Below, in pieces: positions 34,961 through 44,243 of a stretch of 64,000 nucleotides of DNA. The position numbers and the translations under genes are program-made. The DNA is from Chiridota heheva (taxonomy: Eukaryota; Echinodermata; Holothuroidea; Apodida; Chiridotidae): contig JAIGNY010001912.1 in the NCBI GenBank assembly GCA_020152595.1, forward strand, positions 2,605,001 to 2,669,000, written 5' to 3'. Positions within the stretch are counted from its first letter, which is position 1. Each line of letters starts with the position of its first letter. The notes beneath the pieces are model-generated. The model saw only the letters and a list, made by a program, of their open reading frames with translations. It made no database searches and was not told the origin of the DNA.

Positions 34961-36654
34961 TATTTTCCTTTAAATTTCCTCTCAAATTTAAATCACTCTT
35001 CCTCACTGAATTTCAAAATGGATCTATCTACAGTACAGTCGGGAATAACCGTACACGCTAAGTGCGGGGCGTTAGTGCACTTACCACCATGATGAATGGA
35101 GCTGCCCAAGCGCAAAATCGCGCTAAACGTGGGTTACCGCGCTAACATCACCGAGCTTGCAGCCCTGCAGCTTCTATTCACCTGTGACTTAACGCGCTAA
35201 AAATCGATACACACTGTATGCATTATGTCAATCAAGATCGAAGTGCCTGTGCTTTGTAAAGGGACTCCTAACGTTGCACAGTTATAATAATCGGATTAGG
35301 CCTGGCAGACTTTTTCTTTAGCAAAATGTTTTAACGCGAGGCCTAGAGGAATTAAAAACTTTCGTAAAATATTATTTTGTTTTCATTCAGTTTCACGTTG
35401 AACTCTGGGATATAAATATTTTTTTAATTCAGTCAGCATCGCAACGTTCAGAATCACAGTACACAGTACATAGGCCCTACTTGCAATATTAAACTACGAA
35501 ATGAGGCAATGTCTTCATTTGCATTGCATTTTTTCGGACGGAATTTTCAATAAAAATACTTATTAAATCCATTAGGAAAAAAATTGAGGTGAAAGTTGAA
35601 TCAATCCTTGATTAAATTTAATTTTTTACAGTTTTTGACAAACAAAATGAATTTCGGGAAAACAAAAACTGATTCTGGCGATGTTTTTTGATTGAATTTA
35701 GCTATCCTATCACACAGTCACATTAAAAAGCCTAGCGTTAGGCTACATGGTTTAATCGATGTGTAATGGTGTTCTGCTTTTGTTATACAATTAGGACATT
35801 AGAGCTAATATTTCTAAGCTTTGCTGATATTGGTAGGAGGGTTCTGTTAAATATTAATGACTAAATATTTCGTTTGATATTTTTCACGATTATAGATCTA
35901 CTGTTAGGCCAAATGTTGAGGATGGGAAATGAATAATTTTAAACTGATGTTGACATGTTTGTCTTATATTTTTTCCACAGCTTCCGAACTTCTGAGCCTT
36001 TGTCAGTTTTGCAGATTAGACAAGATACATTGAAAAATCCCTGGGCCAGTATGGATGCTTATTAATTGCTTTGTCAGTCTAAGTCAACAAGAATTTACAA
36101 AAAACTTTAAAGAGCTTTTTTTTTTTTTCCCTTTTGCATGAATAATTATTTTTATAGTAACGTTTCTACGCCATTCTGTCAGCAATCCAATATCAAGGAC
36201 ATCCGGCTTCAGCCAGTATGAAGAAAAACAGCTACAGCATTTGGCCGTGAAAAAAGAGGCAGAAGTCAAGAGGGTCTATAAACTCGTGTCGCGTTGAACC
36301 TTTCTTTCTTACTATTAGGCCTACTTGATACAGTAAATAAAAAAAATTCCTGTGCATGTGTCAAGTAATGTTGGGCGTAATGAAATGCTGTTACTGCTTT
36401 TTTCTTCCACTTGTGTAGAGTACTTTTTTTTTTATATTCCAGTTTATGTACAAAACAGAGTGAGTGATATTAGAAAAAAGTGTAGGCCTAAATTAACTAA
36501 GCTCAATTGGGTAAAAAAAAAAAGAAGTGAAATTTAGTGCTGTCAAAACTGCACATAAAATAGGTAAGCCTGCATTGCTTCATTCCATGAAAATTGCAAT
36601 ATCAGGGTGGTAGAAGGCATTGAATATCAGGGCCTCCGACATGGGGAAGGGCAT

Positions 36655-36830
36655 AGCCCCCCCCTTCCCGAATAATGTTCCCCCTTCCCGAATAATGTTC
36701 CCCCTTCCCGAATAATGTTTCCCCTTCCCGAATAATGTTCAAAGCAATGGTTTTCAAATTGGTCTTGTGTTAATTATAAAAGCAATGGTTTTCAAATTGG
36801 TCTTGTGTTATTTATCTACAACAAAATTAA
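36655..36830. repeat. two adjacent short tandem repeats
   Basis: 'ccccttcccgaataatgtt' is repeated four times (about 36660-36740), then 'aaagcaatggttttcaaatt' plus 'ggtcttgtgtta' is repeated twice (about 36740-36815). Near-identical copies suggest recent slippage. Confidence 0.85.
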
Positions 36831-37042
36831 TTGACAACATTAATCTCCCCCCCTTCCCCCTCCTCTCACCTGCCATATGAAACCTGTGTCAGGGCCCTGA
36901 ATATTGGTTTGATCATATTTATGTAGATCCTATTTTTAAAATATGATACAGGACTTAGGTTTTTGATAGGATTTTCTCCACAGATGACCGATGGTGGTAA
37001 AAGGTGAAGCCTGGTCCAATTCATAATTATCATTTTACCTGC

Positions 37043-37077
<35 letters not shown>

Positions 37078-37458
37078 AATGTCTTGTTTTTAAAATAATT
37101 ATATTCCAAAGTTATTTTCTGTCGGAACTTACCTCCACTCTTGACTAACTGACTTGGTTTTACTTCACTTCATTTCAAATGTTTGATCGATGCTTCTTTG
37201 TGAAGTGGTGAGAAAATTTAAACGAATATTTTCCTGCCATCGGGTAATATACAGTACAACATCCCGTCACAGACCTGGTTATAACAGAGTTTACCTCAGC
37301 AGGTACAAGTGTTGCTGCCGCATAAGACTTCACATTTCCAGGAATCAAAAGCAGAAGATTTCCATCATGCCTAATTGAGCATCTTAACATTTTCTTAAAA
37401 ATTTGGCAGATATATTCTATCATTATTAACTAGCATGCTTGTTCGGCATAATGACACA

Positions 37459-38057
37459 TTAAAGGAGGCATAAAGTCTGATACAATCATTATTTCATATG
37501 AAAGAGAATACAAGATCTTAACCAACTGCCAAAAACATCAGAGTCAAATTCCTATCTCAAGTTATTCATGTTTGAAATCGACAGGGGCTGCCATTTTGTT
37601 CAATTCTGTATTGAAATATTGTGCATGACATAGATTCCCCAATAGGGACATAAAGATTATAATGTAATTCTTTACATATGTGATTAAAGTCTTTTATTTC
37701 AAAATGATGTGACACAAAGTTATATCAGCATGTTTTGATTTTTCAATTTCATGAATACACAAAATTTTCCTTCACCCTTACAAAATAAAAACACTTGTTC
37801 ATAAGCTAGAAAACTTGAGGTACATTTTAAAGAAATACAAAGCATTCCAAGATCCTGCTGGGCGATGACATAATCTGCATGTTTGCAATCAAAATGGCAG
37901 CTACCATGGTACTATAAAGTAGTAGCATTAAAGTTTTTAACAATTAAACAAAAATATGTTAGATTGCTTTGGAAGTTATGGAACTTGGTCAGAAAATTAG
38001 TTATTTTCAATTCTATCATATGAAATAAAGAATTATGTCAGACTGTGACTCCCTTAA
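37459..38057. mobile_element. TTAA-flanked MITE, 599 bp
   Basis: The left end is TTAAAGGAGGCATAAAGTCT. The right end, complemented, is TTAAGGGAGTCACAGTCTGA. Pairing continues inward through 'atttcatatga' on both sides, giving inverted ends of about 45 bp with mismatches. TTAA at both borders. Noncoding. It sits within the 5.2-kb CAGT-ended element. Confidence 0.7.
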
Positions 38058-38590
38058 CAGTGAAGTCATTTGTGCCAAAAGAGGTTATATATAAATGATT
38101 ATTGCTTTAGATTGACTAACATTTAACATTATGTAATGTTTTAATCAGCAAACTATATATTCCAGCTTATAAATACCTCTGCTTTTAAATGCAATCGATG
38201 GTGAAACTCATATTGAGTATAGTTCAAAGAAACGACCATTTTTAACAGCTGTGGTTATGATACACATCCCTCAGTATGGTTGACATTGGGATTGTGGAAG
38301 CAAGTTGTTAAGAACAAATAAACTAATAGTCGTTAAGAACAAATGGGACTCACCACGAAATACAATCATTATTTCCATAAAATTCCCTCAAGGAAGGGGG
38401 ATCCCCTTCCTGCAGTACTTTAATGATGAAGTAAGGAATTGTAAATGAAGGCCCAAGCAGTACTCAGGCATGTGAGAGACACTTGATAAAAAAAGCTGAA
38501 AGTAGCTTATTAAAAATAAATGTTGAAAAAATTGAAAGCAGTTTATTGCTGGCGCGAAAGGCGCAATCTGTGAAACACTTTTGGCGTGGG

Positions 38591-39287
38591 GGCCAGGGGC
38601 CCACTTAAGGGCCCCTTGTGGGGGTCCAAGGAAACATAAAATTTGATTTTCTATGACTAGGAAAAAGGTCTCCTGAAAGAATTTTTTATTTTAAAGAAGC
38701 TGATTTTCTTAATAAATCACCCCCCCTCTCCTTCTTCAAAAAAAAGAAGAAGGAATTTCTATCAACTTTTTATTCAGAGCAGAATATAGTTCAGGCATGT
38801 CAGCAGCGTTGAAAAAAAAGTCATTAATGACGTGATCTGACGTCATGTTTTGATGTTTATAAATCAGTGGAAAATGAAAATAACTGCATCACAATTGCCA
38901 CAAACCCCATTAGCAATATTATGGCACCCTTAAGGGTAGAGCCAGGGGCCCACTTAAGGGCCCCTTGTGGGGGTCCAAGGAAACATAAAATTTGATTTTC
39001 TATGACTAGGAAAAGGTCTCCTGAAAGAATTTTTTATTTTAAAGAAGCTGATTTTCTTAATAAATCACCCCCTCTCCTTCTTCAAAAAAAAGAAGAAGGA
39101 ATTTCTATCAACTTTTTATTCAGAGCAGAATATAGTTCAGGCATGTCAGCAGCGTTGAAAAAAAAGTCATTAATGACGTGATCTGACGTCATGTTTTGAT
39201 GTTTATAAATCAGTGGAAAATGAAAATAACTGCATCACAATTGCCACAAACCCCATTAGCAATATTATGGCACCCTTAAGGGTAGAG
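38591..39287. repeat. two near-identical tandem units of about 349 bp
   Basis: Each unit starts 'ggccaggggcccacttaa' and ends 'ggcacccttaagggtaga'. The only differences I see are a one-base A-run change and a shorter C-run in the second unit. A very recent duplication, or an assembly duplication. No gene. Confidence 0.9.
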
Positions 39288-40274
39288 TTGGTTCTCTATT
39301 CCCTTCTACCATAGCACCACAGTGGACATAGGTTGGGCCAAGTCCGGGGTGACATAATGGCGGGGCCACTCCATAAATGTTGCCAATAAGGGTTTAAGGA
39401 ACCATTAACTGACATCCATGTACCAATATTCCATTTTCACAAGTACATAGTCGGGCCGAAGCCAACAGTCGGGGAAATGGCAGTGACAAGTTAAATGCTT
39501 TTTAACAATTATCTTAACTTTTTATTCTTATTGCGAGTTAAGTCTTCACTTCTCTCAAAAATTTCCAGTAAATTCTTGCATTTGCATTTCCAAAAGGGGC
39601 TGAAATTTACTTAAAATGAATGATTCATCTTATTGATACATCTCAATGACAGCAATTAACGTTTTTAAAACTATTTTCGATCAAATTTAACCTCTGGGCT
39701 GTCTCTCTATGAATTATCACGGTTAGGCCTAACATTAGGCCTTTCACCCAGTTTTACTATAAGATGGCAACTAGCCTAACATACTGTACGTTCAAACTTG
39801 AAGGAATAAAGAAAAGTCTGGCGAAATCGTATTAACGTTAGACTCTTGTCTAATAAATTACAGTCTCAAAGTATGTGATAAATCTACGCTACACACAGGT
39901 TTTACGGCAGAATTTTTTTGTTTATCTCGCAAAAGAAGACAAAAGTTTCGCTTAAATAAATTTATAAAACACTCGTGCTAAGTGCAGTGATGCATGTACA
40001 CAGATTGGGGTCACACTCAGTGCAGTTACGTTACGTACGTATGCGCTAACAAGCTTAGCGCAATGAGGCGTTACTTCTGTAATACTATTACCGCGCTAAC
40101 CTCTTTGAGGAGGAGCAGATTAAAATGGGATTATCGGACGCGCTTAGCGCAGAGTTGGGGCAAGTGCCGTCGGTGCATGAAAGACACGAATACAATGGCA
40201 GCGGTAAGGGCATTAATCGCGGTAAATAATCCGCGCTAACTGCGATATCGGTACGCTTATTCCCGACTGTACTG

Positions 40275-40999
40275 TATATAAAGGATCTATATAAAGAATG
40301 AATATTTTAATTACGAACAATTATGCTTTATGAATTATGTTATGATAGGTGCATTCCTTTCTGACATTTTCTTCATTTTGTGATATGTTCAGATATGAGT
40401 TTAACAAATAAATTGTATTAGAAAAAAAAGACAAAAAAAAGAATGTTTGGGGTCATGAGAATGAAATATGTAGTACTGTATCCAAACACAATGTTAAGAA
40501 TAACATGAATAAACATTTTTTATAGGAACAAAAACGGGAGTACAATTATACTGTTTTAATCCAAAATTTAAATTTAGGTTTACACCCATTGTGAGAGATT
40601 CTTCTCTAATAACCTTTTAGCAAACTTTACAAATATATGAAAGAATAGCAAATAAGCATGATAGTTTTGAACTTTGCCAGTCATAAGTCAGATAAACAAT
40701 TATCCTTTTTTTACCCACATGCTGAGGACTAATAACTTATTGTGCATTATGTTAGCTTCTTTCCTGGAAAAACACAACATTTCTCTAGCCATATATTTCT
40801 CATCAAGGTCTTGTCAACACCTTAGCAATTAGAACTTGTGTAAAGAGGCATCAAACGCCACTGAATAAACAGATTAAGTGTTATATGTTCTTCTAGCTAT
40901 CAACTAACTGATATGAGTAGTAGAACAATATTTTGAGCTGACTTTTATGGGGCTTCTTGCTTTATTCATAATTTTAAATTATCTGGCTACAGTTGCCTC
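40275..40999. other. no feature recognised
   Basis: AT-rich noncoding sequence between the CAGT-ended element and the fold-back MITE. Probably part of an ADAR intron if the gene continues leftward. Confidence 0.4.
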
Positions 41000-41674
41000 T
41001 TAAAGGATTAGTTCAGGGATCAAGCAAGTCAATCGTTTTCTATATGTTGATAACTGTATTTCAACAATTCAAATATTTGTAAACTCAATTGTATATCTGT
41101 ATATATTTTTATATGTAAATATGTTGTGAAGAACCAAATAAATAAAGCACAAAAAAAAAAAATATCGTATATGAAAGAGGACCTCAAAAGAAACATGATG
41201 AAAAAAGCATTCAAAAATCGTATCGTATTCCATTGAGATATCTTAGTTTATAGTTTGGTATCATTTATGTAGAAACAACTGAAATCAGACTAGTTGTGAT
41301 GTCATACTTTTAGATTCCTCAAAGTCTCTATGTATTCTATCATATTTTGTCCTGCGATTTTGTGGCTTAACAACCATGGGATATGTCAAAAAAGTAGTAA
41401 AACTGAAGCTAGGAAGGGTATTTATAATATACCACCTGAAAAAAGTTCAAATAATTTAAATAGTGAAGAAAAAAAAATTCTCTAAAATACATTAACAATT
41501 GTTATGAATGTGAAGATGAAGATACCAGCTTTCCATAGTAGACGTAGTAGATCTTTAAACTTGAATATCTCCTCAACGGAATAAGATTTTTATATGCTTT
41601 CTTCACCATTTCGTTTCTTTTGAAGTCCTCTTTGATATTAGATGGACATGTTTGGCCACTGAACTAATCCTTAA
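41000..41674. mobile_element. TTAA-flanked fold-back MITE inside the ADAR intron
   Basis: The left end is TTAAAGGATTAGTTCAGGGA. The right end, complemented, is TTAAGGATTAGTTCAGTGGC. Once the 127-bp insertion at 41037-41163 is set aside, the arms pair over about 90 bp ('gaaagaggacctcaaaagaaac' opposite 'gtttcttttgaagtcctctttg'). The loop of about 300-350 bp is related to 21500-21800. As RNA this would be a long imperfect hairpin 0.75 kb downstream of the deaminase exon. Confidence 0.75.
41037..41163 (+). mobile_element. short polyadenylated retro-insert in the MITE arm
   Basis: It is flanked by 'atcgt' on both sides (41032-41036, 41164-41168) and absent from the related MITE copy at 21900-21939. 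It carries AATAAA at 41141-41146 and a 12-A run at 41151-41162. These are the hallmarks of a short 3' cDNA fragment reverse-transcribed into the site. The source transcript is not identified. Confidence 0.65.
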
Positions 41675-41936
41675 ACTTCTAAAGTAGTATATGACTGTTC
41701 ATACTCCTCCAAGATGCTTCCTTCATTGAGCGATTTATCAAAACAACTGAGACTTTCTTTATGTGAGGTTTCATGTTGGTTATAAAAAATACCCCAATTA
41801 GGGTGTTTCAGCTGACGTCATGTGACTTTGTTTACATCGCCATTTTGTCGGGAGAGAATGATCGTCTGCTGTACACTTATTTAGACTTACAAACGATGCA
41901 TGTTGTTATATAAGACAATTTTTGTAAGATAATTAT

Positions 41937-42090
41937 GCCGGAATCTAATAGACATGTGCCGGGAAATAAAAAGACGTTTTCTCGCGATTTCCATCTGATC
42001 CTGATCGCGTTCGAAGTGGATTTCTGCTGTACGACACGTCTTTCAACCTTCGGTATAGGATTTGCAGTGAGCACTTTATGCCTGGTATGT
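41937..42090 (+). pseudogene. THAP zinc-finger remnant
   Basis: Three plus-strand frames together give an ordered THAP-domain signature. One frame opens MPESN and holds NKKTFSRDF. A second (41979-42007) gives FSRFPSDPDRVR. A third (42011-42052) gives SKWISAVRHVFQPS. The second frame resumes with YRICSEHF, the C-x2-H half of the zinc site. THAP domains are DNA-binding zinc fingers found in P-type transposases and host factors. The N-terminal Cys pair is not visible and at least two frameshifts are needed, so it is a relic. A GTATGT follows at 42085. It lies antisense to ADAR within its intron. Confidence 0.6.
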
Positions 42091-42415
42091 AGGCTTTTTC
42101 TACGTATAACAAACAATCAGATGGTGTTCACGTAAACGTTACTCGTCATATACCCGATAAATATATAAAACATTAGAAAAATATGAAGTAAAATCGCCAC
42201 CATGAACAAAAACAATAACATTTGCTGAACTATTAGGTAGATTAGCAGGCAGTATGTTTGTTGTATGTGTGATGTGGCATGAGCTGTGTGAAGACGTGTG
42301 AAACACAACAACGCTTGCCCGGCAAAATGGCTTCCAGATGAGTTCAAAGTCACGTAATGAAATCCCTCTATAGTACACTCTTCTAAATTTAAAGCAAAGA
42401 AAAAATACAACACAT

Positions 42416-42417
42416 AC
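42416..42417 (-). other. splice donor after the ADAR exon
   Basis: On the minus strand the coding sequence ...AAAATAATGAG is followed by GTATGTG, a good donor. The cut leaves AG of an Arg codon, which in the family is followed by Trp. Residue similarity to ADAR stops exactly here, which supports the boundary over the longer open frame. Confidence 0.85.
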
Positions 42418-43916
42418 CTCATTATTTTGTCGCTGCACGACATGGTTAACAACCTCTCCCCCTCGAGCACTCCATCCCACGTCTGGACAGTAGGTGCTGA
42501 CTTTACAGGAATGGTACCCTCTCCAGATTCTATCTTCGTTCTTAGCTGTCCACGGGTTTTGCGGTTTGGATGCTTATCAACACCATTGTCATGGCTACTG
42601 TCGTTCGTCTCTGTGGTAGTTTCATGCGGAGAGAAGATTCTTGCATCTCCACAGGGAGAAGTGCTGATGTAAAGATGGAATTTTACATCTGAACGAAGCA
42701 TGTAGCCATTTCCATCTACTCTTGGTACGAATATGGAAACGTCATGCTCTTTTCCACAACAGAGCTCTAATTGGGTATACAGGTATTTCAAAAGACACCT
42801 TCGAGCAATGATTTCAGCATGACAGTCATTTAACGCGAGACCTTGATCAGACATATACTCCCCATTGATACACTTTGTCCCTGTTGTGACACATATCACA
42901 TGTGACTGTGCCGAGTCATCATCCACTGTCATCACAATCCCTGCTAACACTTTTCTCCTGGCATACTGTGAGGTGAAACCGTTAGTAAGCTCTCCAAATT
43001 TATTCAAAATCAACTGGTGAACATGATCAGCCAATTCGTGGGAAACTTGCTTTCCATCCCTAGAGATTGGCTCTAAATTTGGCAGAAAAGATGGAGTTAA
43101 TTTAAATACCTCACGTAATGCTGCTTGGGCTGCTCTTGCTTTGGCCATTTTCTTGTTCCTTGCTGACCCATGAAAGTTTTTACCGTCTATCTCTACAGAC
43201 ATGACAAAGACCTTACTGTGGCTCTGTCCTGTTTCTGATACCATCGTGTAAGCAAGTCCGGGACGCATCTCATTTAAGATCATGAGTGGGTTCTTCCCCG
43301 CAGGTATTCCCACCTTAGCCTTAGGTGTTCCATTTTGATCATCACTTGGTTCATGATCAGTTATGTTGCCCATGGGCTTATGAGATGCCTCAAATGGATG
43401 AAAACCATCTTCTGTTACATCTTGAGTAAAATCCACACCAGGAGTTGGGCCTACATATGTACCCATGGCAATCATAGCATCTGGTGCATTGGGAAACTGA
43501 ATGAATGATTTCAGGGCCTCTCCTGCTGCTTTACACTTAGCTGCCTTCTTGGAGCTGCCTTCTCCTTTGAATGTTTCACCATTCACCTCTACCTCCATCA
43601 CGAACTGAGGAGCATGAACAGGACCTTTCTGCCCACACAATGTGAACACTAATCCTGGTTTAAGTTCGTTGAGTTGCATCAATGCATTCTTTGGTATCCG
43701 TGGACCATGAACCTTCTGTCTCTTCCTTCTTGATTTTGGCTTGGCTTTGTGGGTTGGCTCCTCTTTAATATCTTCCATATCTGCATCATCCTCCTCAAGT
43801 GGACGTTTCTTTGACGGAGTCTCGACATTCTCTTTGTCAGATGTTGGTAGTTGCGCCAGTTCATCTTTGTCCTTTCTCTCCTCTTTTATTGTCACATGGG
43901 TAGCCTCTGTAGCCAT
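42418..43916 (-). CDS. ADARB1: RNA-editing adenosine deaminase, ADAR2-like: large 5' coding exon
   Basis: The product converts adenosine to inosine in double-stranded RNA in the nucleus. The exon encodes residues 1-500 (last codon split, phase 2). A charged N-terminus contains the basic stretch [10 protein letters not shown] (residues 59-68). dsRBD1 spans about 74-140 and dsRBD2 about 207-272, each with a KKxAK helix (SKKAAK, NKKMAK). The deaminase begins near 300: HAE at 366-368 (zinc His, catalytic Glu), PCG at 421-423 (zinc Cys422), SGEGT with the base-flipping Glu466, and SCSDK with the third zinc ligand Cys494. [10 protein letters not shown] and TQLEL match the ADAR2 rather than the ADAR1 subtype. 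The start is the first ATG after an acceptor. The frame runs on past the donor into intron and those residues are excluded. The remaining C-terminal ~200 residues lie on exons I could not find. Confidence 0.93.
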
Positions 43917-43924
43917 TGTGAATT

Positions 43925-43926
43925 CT
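43925..43926 (-). other. splice acceptor before the ADAR start codon
   Basis: The minus strand reads a pyrimidine-rich TTTTCTTTTGCTCAG, then AATTCACA and ATG at 43916. The exon therefore carries a few bases of 5' UTR, and at least one upstream noncoding exon should exist at higher coordinates. Confidence 0.7.
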
Positions 43927-44039
43927 GAGCAAAAGAAAATGAGCAAAGATTTATAATAAAATTAAGGACATCATACAGATGAACTAATACCCATTTACTA
44001 ACAATCTGTTACACTAGCAACATGAGAGGCTTACGATTA

Positions 44040-44243
44040 GAGCGGTGACGAAGGAAGGAGATAAATTTATCCAGAGGAATTTTCTGGAACTCAGCAATTG
44101 AGTTGTGGGAAGCGAGGGAAGCTCTGGGAAGGTTGTACAGGGGGCAAGCAAAGAGAACGTGATGGATTGTGAAGGTGCAATGGCAATTGTTGCAGAGGGG
44201 TTGGGGGGAGCCAATAAGGAGGTGGGAGTGAGTGAGGTGGGTG
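44040..44243 (-). mobile_element. I-like LINE fragment, 3' tail missing
   Basis: It matches the family from the 'gaaggaaggagataaa' segment through 'ggttgtacagggggcaagc' to 'ggggggagccaataaggagg'. Unlike other copies it lacks the CAAA tail. It lies exactly where the right-hand end of the neighbouring hAT copy should be, so the junction is a replacement or deletion. Confidence 0.7.

Larger units (their letters stand above)
35031..40274. mobile_element. 5.2-kb element with TA-flanked CAGT inverted ends
   Basis: The left end is CAGTACAGTCGGGAATAA(C)CGTAC. The right end, complemented, is the same with G in place of that C. TA lies directly outside both ends, as in Tc1/mariner/pogo-type insertion. 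Both subterminal zones (about 35090-35200 and 40030-40245) carry repeated 'gcgctaa'/'ttagcgc' words in both orientations, candidate transposase binding sites. No transposase frame remains. Nested inside are a TTAA MITE, minisatellites, a 350-bp tandem duplication and a poly-T of about 27. Confidence 0.75.

Noticed and set aside
42117..42417. Continuation of the ADAR reading frame past the donor
   Set aside because: The residues after SDKI-x-Arg (YVLYFFF and on) are hydrophobic and unlike any ADAR. A good GT donor sits at the exact point where similarity stops, so this is intron.
43917..43946. Ten extra N-terminal residues on the ADAR exon
   Set aside because: They begin at TTG rather than ATG and lie across a pyrimidine tract plus CAG acceptor.
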